This document shows, one piece after another, positions 46,346 through 58,700 of a DNA stretch of 64,000 bases. Under the pieces are notes generated by a model. That model saw nothing but the letters and a program-made list of their open reading frames with translations. It had not been told where the DNA came from and searched no databases. Origin of the DNA: Pisaster brevispinus (Eukaryota; Echinodermata; Asteroidea; Forcipulatida; Asteriidae); contig JAMKCF010000016.1 of assembly GCA_023634235.1 (NCBI GenBank), forward strand, positions 1,547,501 through 1,611,500, written 5' to 3'. The stretch's first letter is position 1. Every line of letters begins with the position of its first letter. Position numbers and translations under genes: made by a program.

Positions 46346-47468
46346 AACAAAAACAAAAAATCTGAAAAAAATATTATGAAAACCTACATATTTTTGAAAT
46401 GTACACATTACCGTTTGCATTCACAGAGTAAACGTGCGCTTGTTTATATTAAGTCGTGGTGTGCTTTGAAGAATAAGCTTTCTTTTCATTTGGCGTTGTT
46501 GGTGCAAGATTTTGAGATTTAAAAATGTTTCTTTCTTTTTTCTTTTCTTTTTTCTTCTTTTCTCGCTTTTCAATAAACTGCGATTACACTCAGAAATCTT
46601 CATGTTTAATGCCTTCTTCGAAAAATGAACACCCTGTAAACTCAAGGTGGCGCACTTTCTAATCATTTGCTATCCCAAAAAGTTTACCCCCATCGCACCC
46701 CCCCCCCCATAAAAAAAACCGAATAAATAAATAAATTTAAATAAATAAATAAATAAAAACAATGTATGGTGGATTATCTTTAAAACCTAAACCTTTTGGC
46801 AGCCTCCCACTAGACCCCGACTCTGGGTCCTGACCTCCCCTCCTAGATATGTGGAATGGTCCATTCTAGGTTATAAGGAATTTGAGTCCCCCCCCTTCCT
46901 TAAACTGGGAAGAAATGGCCTAATTAGTCATATTGTGGTATGATTGATTGGCCCCTTGATTATTTGATTCTGAAATTTTGCTAGTCTTGGCTCGAGAGGC
47001 CACTGTGATGACCATCGTCTACTATATTGTTATGTTATGTTGTTCAAAATAAGAGGGTGAATTTTTGTGCTTTTTCCGATAAGAACTAATATATAAAAAA
47101 ATGGTTACTGATGTAACGAGCATTATAAGCTTTACAATTTTTTTGTTAATTCTGCCTCATCCGACGTTTATAGACACAAAGATTAGTACATACAAACTAA
47201 ATACATGTATAACATCATTACATTATAATAAGTTAACATTTACATTAAGTTTTGCGAAGGAAAAATCCAGCTGAAAAAGCTGATGGCTGCTGTTTTCACA
47301 CTTTTATATCGATGTAATCAGATCGAGGCTTGGTGGCAAATGGTAAAATTGAAATCAACTTTCAATGACGTTAGTGGAAATGGGGAACACGACAAGCTAA
47401 ATGTCAATTGACATATCACTAAAAATGCTGAGAACGCGTCTAGAGTTTCGATGCAAGTTCGAAAAACA
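46346..47468. other. Nothing recognised; 3' flank of lectin 2
   Basis: Contains T-rich and (AAAT)n tracts near 46540 and 46730; no gene. Confidence 0.45.
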
Positions 47469-48188
47469 TCACAGTTCAAAATAGTAACATGTTGTCTTGT
47501 CATAAAACACGTCACTTTTATCAGACGCAAGGATCGTGGCGTTGTTGAGTTGACAGATCTTGGGTGGACCTCCTTGCCAGAGATTGAAGGAGCGGCATCG
47601 GGGCTCGGCCCAGCACACTTCACCACACTCGATGACTCCCTTGACTGCTACGCTCTTTATGTCATGGTCGCGAAGACACCCCGTTTTAACGCGACCGTCT
47701 GAAGCCAATGTGAGAGAGTAGACATGGTCTTGACGCTGCATCTCGCAAACCACATACTTCATCGGCATGCAGTCAGCACTTTGCCACTTACCATCATTCG
47801 CCAAAGACAACATTACACAGGCGTCTTCAGAAGTTCGGAAATTGCTTAGCCAGTAGGTAAATGTTGGAGACTTGTTCAGGCATGTGACAACGCTGCTACG
47901 GTATTGACAACCAATCCACATGCCACAACTACCACCTAAGCATTCATTGCGTTGTATTTGATGTAGAAAATGATTCTCCAAAACAGAGTTCGGCACAACG
48001 AGGCTGCCTCTTTGTTGATCACAAATTCTCGAAGCTTCATACCAGTCGAGTTTCTCGACAAGCAGTATGTAACACGAGTCATGCCAGCTCTTCCATCCAC
48101 GGGGGCAGTTTGCTTTGACGACGTAAATGACGGAAAGACAAATTTTGATCGATGAACAAAGTCCTGCTTTGCTAGAGAACCAAGCCAT
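47469..48188 (-). CDS. Secreted C-type lectin-like / PAN-apple protein, copy 2 (single exon)
   Basis: 239-codon paralogue of 42254-42976 with the same order: signal peptide (to about residue 26, ending VVKA), CTLD from NCPRGWKSWHDSCYIL to VVCEMQRQ, then PAN/apple domain (VIECGEVCWAEPRCRSFNLW, PPKICQLNN). The PAN half is much better conserved between the two than the CTLD half. WND and EPN/QPD are again absent. Same strand, 4.5 kb apart, both intronless: tandem duplication of an intronless ancestor, possibly a retrocopy (inference). Confidence 0.85.
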   Translation of the reverse strand: MAWFSSKAGLCSSIKICLSVIYVVKANCPRGWKSWHDSCYILLVEKLDWYEASRICDQQRGSLVVPNSVLENHFLHQIQRNECLGGSCGMWIGCQYRSSVVTCLNKSPTFTYWLSNFRTSEDACVMLSLANDGKWQSADCMPMKYVVCEMQRQDHVYSLTLASDGRVKTGCLRDHDIKSVAVKGVIECGEVCWAEPRCRSFNLWQGGPPKICQLNNATILASDKSDVFYDKTTCYYFEL

Positions 48189-49090
48189 TTTAAATTACCA
48201 ATCGGTAAAATTGGCGAAATCCAAACGGCAATGAAAGTACTGAACGAGAACACCAACTGAAATGACAGTTTTTACTGTGATGAGAGTTTGTTCTGCCGAC
48301 TGAAAATTCAGACGTTTTGATTGCTTACCGGAAAGACGTAATTCCTCCCGGAAGAGGTTCGGTGGAGGGAAGAAGATGTAGGGGGAAAACAACAACAACA
48401 AAACCAAAAAAAAAATCAATAGTTCTTCGGCTGTTGGCTGAACGCATAATTATAATGAAGCTTACAGGAAGTAAAATTCAACGATAACGATCACTATTGT
48501 TATCGCGGCGTAATTGCAAAAGTCAGACGTCAATATAACTTAAATATGTAAAGAACAAATTTTGACTAAACTAGGGTTTGTTAAAACCAACAAGATGTCA
48601 TTTGAACAGCACTTGATTTTTTACTGACTCTGAATGTGGTCTCCGATGTTTAAAAAAATTAATATGCCCTACTTTATTTTATTTGACAACGATTTACTTT
48701 TTATTTAGGGAAAAACAGTGCGATGAGCCGGTCTTCACTGCGTGGTAATGACCGGGCTGGTGGTTGGCCGCTGTTAATGGACCGAGCCGAAAAAATAAAT
48801 ACTCACAAAGAAATGAGTTGATTTGATACCGGTAGTTTGCCGCGCAACAAGCACATAGTGCATAGGATTTTACACAACAATGTGCTTGTTAAGGGGCTAT
48901 TTATTCGCCAGTTTACAGATCCGGTCTTTATATCGCATGTTAATACACCCCACGTGACCAATCTTCGACCAATCAGAGTGCGTAAACTCTCCGAGCTATT
49001 TATTAATTTAACTTATTTAAGAATAGCAAAACCACGCTTTGACCATCTCAGGTTGATTTGCTTATTTAACTAACAATTAAACTAAAAGCA
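48189..49090. promoter_or_regulatory. Upstream flank of lectin 2 with E-box and CCAAT pair
   Basis: CCCACGTGACCAATCTTCGACCAATCAGAG (reported in two parts: CACGTGACCAAT at about 48952 and CGACCAATCAGAG just after) joins a CACGTG E-box to two CCAAT boxes. It is about 770 bp upstream of the lectin ATG; the link to that gene is inference. A hairpin of AACAAGCACA/TGTGCTTGTT lies at 48845-48890. Confidence 0.3.
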
Positions 49091-49680
49091 AGCAACGAAC
49101 AAGTCGGTCATACAGCTGGTCAGACAGTGGGTTAGTGAGTTAGTGATAGAGCCAGCTCATCAATGAGTGAGTGAGTACATCATTAAGTCGTCACTGAGCT
49201 GGTCGGCCAGCCAGAAAGTGAGTAAGTCACTCTGATATTAAGTAAATCAGTCAAAGAGTCAGTCAGTCAGTTGGTCAATGAGTTATTCAGCCAATGAGTC
49301 TGTAATAATTATTAAGCCAGTGAGTAAATCAGTCAGTCAACGAGTCGGCCAGCCATCAAGGCATGCAGTGAGTGAGGTCGTCAGTCAATGAGTTTTTCAA
49401 GAGACTGGGTAAGTGAGTCAGGCAGTGAGTCAGTCAAGCATTACAGCAGTGAGTAAGTCAGTCAGTTTCTGAGTCAATCAGTCAATGAGTTTGTCAGGCA
49501 TTAAGTCACTCAGTTATCAAAAAGTGAGTAATTCAGTCAGTCAGGCAGTAAGTTACTCAGCCAATGAGTCAGTTAGTTATTGAGTCAATCATTCAATGTC
49601 AGTCACTCAACCAATCTATCACTCACTCAATCAATCAATAATTCAACCAAACAAGCAGTCAATCAATTAAAAAACGACTT
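49090..49680. repeat. Degenerate GAGTCAGTCAGT simple repeat
   Basis: Long run of (GTCA)n/(GAGTCAGT)n variants with no fixed long period; gradually becomes (CAAT)n-like near 49600. Confidence 0.9.
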
Positions 49681-49738
49681 ATCAATCTGTGTGAAGTTGA
49701 TGCTGCTGGTCAACACATCAAGCGATATTCATTGGGGA

Positions 49739-49761
49739 TTAGATTCCTGAAGCCTGCGTCA
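49739..49761 (-). CDS. Putative last coding exon of the adhesion GPCR
   Basis: Acceptor TTTCATTTTTTTAG; phase 1 in; encodes VTQASGI and stops (TAA 49741-49739). Phase agrees with the split exon, but the segment is very short and no polyA signal is obvious. Confidence 0.45.
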
Positions 49762-52700
49762 CTAAAAAAATGAAAAATAAAAATGGATAAAGAGTAAATT
49801 TGGGGGCGTTTCCTACAGCTACCAAACAAAACTTTCTAAGTATAGGCTGTACACAACTGCGTAGATTTTATGCTTGAGTAACATCACATGTAAACCTAAA
49901 ATTTGTCAAGGTAGGCTGGGCTAAACATCATAGAGCTGCTTAAAGCATAAAATAATGCCTAACAACTTTCTACTCAGCAGAAATGAGCAGGACACCAGTC
50001 ACAATTTGTACTAATGACATGGTAGTTTGGCTGGTAGCCTTATTCTGGTAAGCGTAATTTTTCACCCAAAAATTTGAACTGAGAATGGTTTCAGGTACGA
50101 ATTTCTCAGGCATCTGAAAACACACCGTTCTTAGTAACAAGGCTGTTTTTTTCTTTCATTAATTTCATGTTTATTGTCTTTCATGTTATTTATGCATATG
50201 TTGAGGTACACATTGTGAGCATACTGGTCTTTGACAATTACCAAAAGTTCACTCTGCCTTTAAGCTTCTTAGGTCACAATACGTCAAATGTGGTTGCGGT
50301 TTTTATTTAATACTAGTTAAAATTTTACCCCCCCCCCTCCAAAAAAGGCTAGAGGTAAAACGGTGACGAAACAATCGAAACGCACAGTACAGATTTGTAC
50401 GCGCGGCGCACAGGATTGGCCAATGAACAACCTCATTTTGACCTCTAGGCGAGGGCGCCCTACTGATATGACGTCATGTGCATAAGGTCTATACGTCAAA
50501 TGTGGTTGTGTTTTTTATTTAATACTAGTTAATACTTTTACCCCCCCCCCCCCTCCAAAAAAGGTTTTAAAATGGACTTACCTGCCGTGGTATTGGTGGG
50601 TTCCTGGATGATGGAAATGGTTTTGACCAGTGGCGTAAAGGGGGGCAGGGGGGGCCTGCGCCCCCCCGCTCAGAACCCTTGCCCCCCCCCTCTTGCCCCC
50701 CCCATATGAAATCACAGAAAAGTATATTCTTATAGGCCCTAATATATAAATCGTTTAAGGCTGCATAAAATGCTGCTGTAAAAAGGAAAACTTTTATTCA
50801 TATCAGTATGTGGACTATAACGCAGTCATGAAAAATGCATGGAAACGCTTGCGCGATCGTATTGGCGGTAAATGTATGTTGTGGTTTTGCGGTTACAGAG
50901 AGTGCAGGAAGTCACAAAGTTCTGTTTAATACGTGGTGGTCTGAACGCAGACCAATAGCTCAGTTAACACAACGTAGTCAGATGCACTACAGAGAAATTT
51001 ACTACAGCAAAATGGCCAGCGAAAAAGGTTGCTTAGACCATTTCTTTTCCACATCAAAGCGCCCGTCTTTGCCTCGTGCTCCAACACCTAAGAGGCAGAG
51101 ACGGGAAAATACAGAATACTCCGATTCTGATGTGGTACCATCAGAGTATTGCATGGACTCTGCATCCGAGGATTCCGCCGAGGAGAATTTCAAAGAAGAT
51201 GTATCCGTTAGTAAGACTGGGAGCGCTAGTAGCACAAGTGCCCTGACAAGCACACGTAGCAGTGAAGCAAGAGCTGTTGGTCCTCAAGGTTTGTGGCCAT
51301 TTATTATAAACTGTAGTTAATCATAGTAATAATGAGTATTTAATAATAATGATAATAAAACAATACAAGCAGCGCATATTATTGCAACACCTCGACCACT
51401 TACATTTTCGCGGTTTATTCCATTGGTGAATAATATTCTGTTGAGTTTACAGGATTTTATTGGACTAATGTGCATTGTAATGCTTTGTTTTGATTTTTAT
51501 AGTAACATTATTAAAACCTAATGTGCTGTTAAATTGTTGTTTTCCTTTTCAGACATATCATGCTATCCTAGAGATGAAGCTCAACAGCCACGCCTTGTTG
51601 CTTATCCTAAAGACAACAAGAAGAGATCATTCTTATCAGTATGGTATAATGAGTACCAGTGGTTAGAGTATTCCATATCAATGGACAGTGCATTCTGCTT
51701 TGCCTGTCGTCATTTTGCTCCTCTTTCCTCATCACCTGATATTGCTTATACATCAGCTGGATTTAAGACATGGAAGAAAGCAAAGGAGAAGAAGAAGGGT
51801 TTTGCTGCTCACTCAAATTCCCCTTGTCACAAAGCAGCAATGCTCACATGGATAGATTATAAGGCAATGAAGGAGAAGGATACTTCAGTGATGCAGATGG
51901 TCAGTGAAAATTACAAAAAAGAGATCCAAAGCAACCGGGAATACATCAAAACAATAGCTGACATACTTCTCCTCACAGCGAAACAAAACATAGCTCAAAG
52001 AGGGCACAGGGAGAAGGCTCAACAGACAAGCAAGAGTGATGCAGAAGATAACGACAAAGATGTCCCAATAAATAGAGGGAACTTCTTGGAAATCCTAACT
52101 CTACTATCTAAAAACAATCCAGCCATAGCAAGTAAACTTGTGGAGATCCCGCAAAATGCCAAATACACTTCTCCGAAGTTACAAAATGAAATAATTGCAG
52201 TGTTGGCCCAGATGATTCGAATAGATATCATTGAAGAGGTTAAAGAAGCCGGTGAGTTTGCTATCATGGTTGATGAGACCAAGGATGTCTCTAAAACAGA
52301 GCAGTTATCTCTTGTTCTGCGCTATTACTATTGTGGGAGCGTGAAAGAAAGCTTTGTTGTGTTTAAAGCAGCTGACAAACTAGATGCAACCAGTCTAACC
52401 GCAACAGTAATAAAGTGCCTACAGGACTTTGGACTCAACTACAAGGAAAAACTTGTCGGGCAAGGCTACGATGGGGCTGCTGTTATGAGCGGTAAGCATA
52501 GAGGAGTAGCCACTCAGGTAAAACAGGAGGCCAAATATGCCTTTTACGTGCATTGCCACGCACATCGACTTAACTTGGTGTTAGTTGACACGGTCAAAAG
52601 TGTACAGGAGGCTGCAGATTTCTTCGCGCTTCTGGAAAGACTGTACGTTTTCCTTTCACGGTCGTATGTCCATCAGAAATATGCACAAGTCCAGAAAGAA

Positions 52701-55700
52701 ATGTACCCAGGGAAACCACAGCGTGAATTACAAAGACTAAGCGATACAAGATGGGCCTGTCGGTACTTTTCCTGTCGCAATACCAGAGATCGGCTACCAG
52801 CTATTCTCAAAACCCTTCAGGATATTTCTGATGAAGACAATGCAGACAGGGCTGTTGATGCGCGAGGTTTGGCTTCCCAGTTGGACTTTACATTTACTGT
52901 AATGCTAACGGTATTTTGCAATATCCTTCAGGAATCCAAAGGCCTCTCTGATATGCTACAAAATCCTGAAGTGGACTTAGCAAAGGCAGTCGACATCGTG
53001 GACACTTTCAAGAACAAATTACAGAAGCTACGATCTGACGAGGATTGTTTTGATGGGATATGGAGTTCAGCGACAGAGCTATCGTCTGCCTGCAAAATAT
53101 CGATCACCGAAGTCCATCTGCGTCGTCAAAGGCGTGTACCAAATAGACTTCAAGATTTTGTTATAACAGAACAGGCGCCTCTAGAACACCAGAGGTCCAC
53201 AACAAAAGACAGCGTTCGAGTTCACGTCTTCAACTCTGTTCTTGACGTCATCATATCAGAAATGGATCGTAGATTTTCTACAGCAAGTTGTGCTATAATG
53301 ACCGGCATTTCATCTCTTTATCCAAAGACGGAAAGCTTCCTCAACACTGAAAGTGTGCAGAAGTTTGGACAGGTGTTTGACGCTGACCCTGATGACCTAA
53401 GCCATGAAATTCCACAAGCAAAGCGTCTCCTGAAACGTAAATTTACAGACTCTGAAAATGCAGCTCCCGAAACTCTTCTTCAGTTTACTGCATTTTTAGA
53501 CCCATACAAGGATGTATTTGCCGAGTTATTCCGTCTGGCGAAAATTGCAGTGGCAATTCCAGTATCCAGTGCTGCTTGCGAGCGCAGCTTTTCTTGTTTG
53601 AAACTCATCAAAACTTATCTTCGGAACACAATGTCGGATAAGCGTTTGAGTGATCTTGGTGTTCTTCACATTGAACGAGAACGCACAGAGGCCATAGACC
53701 TTGATGAATTTGTTTTGGAATTCGCAGATCACCACAAGAACCTCCGCATCAGTCTCCTTTGAAGCAAGCGGTGGAATTGAGAGGTAGGCCTATTTTAAAT
53801 ATTCGTTTCATATAACTAAAATGTGATTATTATAACTACACCAACAATGTCAGTCCTGTATTTTGATTTTGATTTTTTTAATGGCTTACACTTGTCACAA
53901 TGATATTATGTTTTGGGTATTTACACTGAAATAAAGCATACAAACAATAATTTAATTCGTACCCACAGAGCCTATTTGAGAATGCCGTGTACAACTCTAA
54001 ATTGATACTTGGTAATCACTGTTGGTAATTTAATCCTTGTATACAGTTGAAAAGTTTTATCTTATACAAATGACAAGTTCTCTAAGATTTGGTTGTTTTC
54101 ACAATCTTTTGTTACCTGCTGACTATGTAGACTGTTTTAGAACTGCATTGGTGTGTATCAACTATCAGTTAGCATATTTAATGTTAATCTTGCACTTCTT
54201 TGGCCCCCCCAAATTTAATCTTTGCCCCCACTTGCCCCCCCAAATGAAAATGTCTAGTTACGCCACTGGTTTTGACCTTTGACGTTGTCTGACGGAACTT
54301 CAGTCTGACCTGTGTAAACGACAAGCCAAGACAATTATTCAAAACTGATGCACAAACAATTTGAATGAATATTAATACAGTCAGTAGTGAGAAATATACA
54401 CGAACAATACTTTGTACATTGCTTCAGTTAAATACACAACCTTTTTTCCCAAAACTTTTGACGAAATTCTTCTGGAGGTTGTTGTTCTAACAACTTTGTC
54501 AGTCAAACTTTGGGATGCTTAATGCAACGATGATATCAAGTGTGATGAATTTGATAGATTTTTAAAAGAAGAAATAGTTTTTTGTTTTATAATTGTTTCC
54601 AGTCACGTCTTCACCCGATTAGTAATAATTCACAATAAAGCTCACCTCTTTATCAAACACACATTGTGAGAGAAACACAAAAAGTCCCTGAGGAAAAAAC
54701 GGAGAAGATTTCAATTTAAAACGACGTTTCGTACATGAGAATTTAAAACTGCACACGTTAAACTATTATTTGTGCAAACAGTTTGCCACTTGTAATCTTG
54801 TAAGGATACAAACTGATTGGGTAACCATACCGAGGGAGCTAAAAGTATGGAGCTTCGGAAAAGAAAATTCAGATAGCGAGATGTTTATATCTTGCCAAGT
54901 CGTCTCACTGAAAACTAAGATGTCGACGTGACCTGATCATTCATCTCACCGCGTCTTCATACTGAAAACTAAGATGTCGACTTGACTTGATAATTTATCT
55001 CGCCAAGTCGACTAACTGAAAACTAAGATGTCGACTTACTAAAATCTCAACTTGATCTGATCTTTAAGATCATTATCTCGCTAAGTCAAGTTACTAAAAC
55101 TAGAATGTCGACTTGACCCGATAAATATTTTGCCAAGTCGACTCACTGAAATAATGTGGTAATAGTACTCTGAATTGATGGCCTTGCAGCGGCTGGTGGG
55201 GCCGAGTTGCCAAAAGTTTACTCGTCAGCGTTGTCGATGCAGCCAACTGCCACACCCGTAGCCGAAGTCACTGATTCAGACTCGCCATAAGATTTCATTT
55301 GTAAGTCAATAGTTTTAGCTACACAAGTCGACATTCCAATTAATAACATAATATGACAACGATTATCTTTTCATCTGGCATTTCTGGAGCTCCGTAGGAA
55401 AGGCCTTTTCACCAGAATATGGGAGTTGACCAAATAATGGCGGCAGAGTAAATGACAGTTATAAAGATTTGCAAAACTGGACCGGGTCAAGGTCTTTTTT
55501 GAAATAAAGTTTACACAAACGTGTTGAGCCAGGCTTTCGCGTCAATCTCCTCAGGATTTTTTTTTTCAAAACCTGATTCCAGGTCACTTGGAACAAACAA
55601 ACCGGGCCACACTGAATCGGAAAGTTGTGGTAGTTTGGTCAGGGATTCGGTCAACTCGAACCCTGGAAAAGCGAAGGAGCAAATTAGTGTCATACCTGCA

Positions 55701-58700
55701 AGGAGTTGAATATTACAAAGACGTAAGTGAAGATTGTACTTTCGGCAAACACGAAGCCCAATATCCATGGCAGGCCGAGGAGGGGCTCCAGTACAAGAAC
55801 CAGTCGTAGTCCAGCTCTGTGAAAAGAAATTATAACAAAGGTAAGCCCCCAAAAAAGAGTAAATGATGATTATTTAGTTCCAGGAATAAAGGTTACGTTG
55901 CATGTGCTCATGAGCATTACACTTCACCATAATCTGCTTCTCTTCATCTAGTTATATCAGCCTTTGATATGTCAGTCGGGCTGGGATGGAATTGATTTCG
56001 ATAGCACATTTTTCTAGTGTTCTTAAAATTCTCTAGATTTGTGACATCTTGTGATTATAAGCCATTTTCGGTCCAAACAAACACAAGTGTGTACACAGGG
56101 TACCAGACTAGACTGCATATTGGGTCGTAATACATGAGGACCGAAAATAGCGTCCAAACAAAAAAACAATCTCTTAACAGCTCTATGGCTCCCTCCTACG
56201 TTGACCAAATGGAATAAGAAGACGACTTTAACTCGCCGGGCACTGTCTACGACACCCAGATTTGCTTGTCAGTCAAGTCATTATCTGGGAACCGACTCAT
56301 TTGAAAGAGTACCGGGGCGTCCTCCCAAACCCAAGGTCAAGACCCTGGTGGAGGACAGTGGCACCAAACAAAAGATGATTTGAAGATGTTGATGATATAA
56401 CGTGACATGTGGCACGTTCGTAATCATCATGCCCAACGCATGCACAAGTTGATGGATGACGACATCTATCACGTCATATACACTGTTCATTTTTAAGGGT
56501 TTTGTCATATTATTGTACACTCATGTAAATAAATAACATCTACTTTTCATTAACATAACATACTTCATTTTCATCCTCTCCGTTTTATCCTGGTTGGTCT
56601 TCAGTGACATGAACACAACTAGAAGTCGAACCAACACTAGAGTGTTCCACTGTAAAATAAACATCACACAATGTCAACAGTAAACAAAAACAAACACATT
56701 TTGATAAACAACAATAACCATTCAAAGAGTAATTAAACAGTTCTATTGTAGTAAGTTTGACATTAGGTGAAGGTGAGATTGGATAGGTGGGTATTAATTA
56801 GAGTTGGGGAGTCACAAATTTCACTATCAATCTGAAAAACAAAATTGTCGCCGAGAGCATCCCATCAGTTTGTTGAAACTCACCGTGATTATCACAAGAA
56901 CTGGGGCTAGGAATGACCAATTGAAACCATCTTCAAATGACAACCAGCAACTGTAGTTAAGAAACAATGAATGTGCAACTTTAAAAATAAAAAGTAAGCC
57001 ATTTGCACAACATCAAGTGGGAAAGAACTGTAAGTGCAAAAGGTGAATTCAAACTTGAAAGAAGCACAACATAGTTAATTTTTTAATGTTTTAGTTTGGC
57101 TACCATTTTAAAGCAAATTCTACGTGTGTGTTTATAAGGGTGCACCCCACTAAATAAACTCCAATAGCATACAGTGCAAAATGCTAAATATTAAAAAATA
57201 CACGAAAAATACTTAGAAGTCTCACAGCTTTTTACAATCGAGGGGAAATTATTAATTAACTCTTGAACTTTAATCCTCTGCTCAAGTTATTCTCCCTCCA
57301 ACTAAAAACACCCCTACACAGGTGTAATTTTCCAAACGTCCGAGCATCAATCTTGAAAAAAATGTCCCTACACCCCTCGGCAAATAGGACCATTTATGTC
57401 AGGGCCTATTTCATCCAAAATACCTCAAGTTGGAAGTCAACAACCCCAGGTCACAATTGGAAAAGCAGTTTTGAACTGTACCCCTTTTCTTGGGCTCTCA
57501 AATCTGTCTAGAAGAGAACATTTTGAGTGCTACAAAAAATTAATGAACGATAGTCGCTGTGGGAAAATCTCAACCGCACGTGTTTTGATTGAAAAAAGTT
57601 TGTCCCGAGTTCGGTTTTGCTGGATCATTGTTTACCTGCTTTTTCTGGTGTAGTCATGCATACGTACTGCCACTGAGATTACCACTATAACTAACGGGCA
57701 GCCTGTCAACATTCAAACAATTAAGAGCAATATTATTTATTAATTTAAATGAAGTAAGAATAGATATTGATTAATTGACCAATGAGGAAACTTTCTCGCA
57801 CACGGCAATGTTACAATTTTATTATTTTATCAGAAAATCTGGATAAGTAGACCTTCAGACAACCAATCGTCAATCACTTCTTATCTTTTAACTTAATTGT
57901 GGGACATTAGAGAGTATGGTTATGTTTTTAAGAGAGGACCGACTTTCAACACTAATTTTTTTAAATGAGAAATTGCCTAACATCTCAAGGCTTGTGTCAT
58001 ATAGGGAAATTTGTCCCTCTGAGATTCTGTCCCCATGGGAAATTAACACGTGCTGGAGGTGTTTGATTCGAAAGAGGGCGCTATCGGCAGCAATTTGTAC
58101 ACATTCTCCGTAGAGGGGAGGGGGCAGAATCTCTGGGGGACAGAATATCCTGCCACACCGGATGGCCACTTTAAAGTGAGGACTACATGTAACCGATTTG
58201 GGCTGTTGACCCAAATTAACTGTCATCAGGTGCACGTTGCTACGTACTCATGGAGCTGAAACAGGGTTTACTACCACCTTCACAGTCCGTAGGATGTAGG
58301 TACGGGTATCATCACTTAGGAGCCTGGTAGAACACAATGCCCTACATTCCGAACTGTGTACGATACAATGGTTAATTGCATTGCCTTGAGGGCACAAGTG
58401 TCATGACTGGGATTCAAACCCACACTCTGCTGCTGACAACACCAGAGCCTGGGTCTGGTGAACTTGACCGCTCGGCCACGACACACCGTGCTATGTTTTC
58501 TTTTATACTGCTATTATATATTTATACACGTTACCCCATCCAATGAGAAGCCAAACAGGTAGACGTATCTTCCATCGGAATGTCGGCGATGCTTTGATGT
58601 ATAGGAAAGCACCCTCAAGCGCCATCCATGTGAAAGCCGCCAACAAGAAGAAGTGGAGCAAGATGGCGACTGCCGTACAGCCTCTCTGGAATTGTAAAGC

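Larger units (their letters stand above)
50628..54268 (+). mobile_element. Complete autonomous hAT transposon
   Basis: 3,641 bp with 11-bp TIRs CAGTGGCGTAA/TTACGCCACTG and exact 8-bp target duplication GTTTTGAC (50620-50627, 54269-54276). C-rich subterminal motifs TTGCCCCCC occur near both ends (50680-50700; 54200-54240) in the same orientation. It carries one two-exon transposase gene with its own AATAAA (53930-53935) and lies antisense to the receptor gene. Exact TIRs and duplication suggest recent insertion. Confidence 0.95.
50582..54309 (-). pseudogene. Cytoplasmic-tail exon of the adhesion GPCR split by a hAT insertion
   Basis: Right part 54309-54269 (acceptor TTTACACAG, VRLKFRQTTSKVK) and left part 50627-50582 (donor GCAG|GTAAGT). 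Without the element and one duplication copy, the exon is 79 bp, enters in phase 0 and leaves in phase 1, with no stop. With the element, translation would run 14 native codons, 27 codons of transposon end, and stop at 54186-54184; an ATTAAA follows at once (54182-54177). Confidence 0.9.

Noticed and set aside
55205..55295. Possible receptor tail exon on minus (SVTSATGVAVGCID)
   Set aside because: The sequence around it recurs near 5770 (CCGTAGCCGAAGTCACT), so it is part of a repeat, and there is no good acceptor.
55511..55690. Tail GFELTESLTKLPQLSD after the TM7 exon
   Set aside because: It would need a 33-bp intron. The 54646-54687 exon has proper splice sites and the expected TM7 residues instead.
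56201..56383. Plus-strand frame with GRPPKPKVKTLVEDSG as an AT-hook or transposon protein
   Set aside because: Only 60 codons, no splice partner, and it sits in a receptor intron on the other strand; at most a relic.
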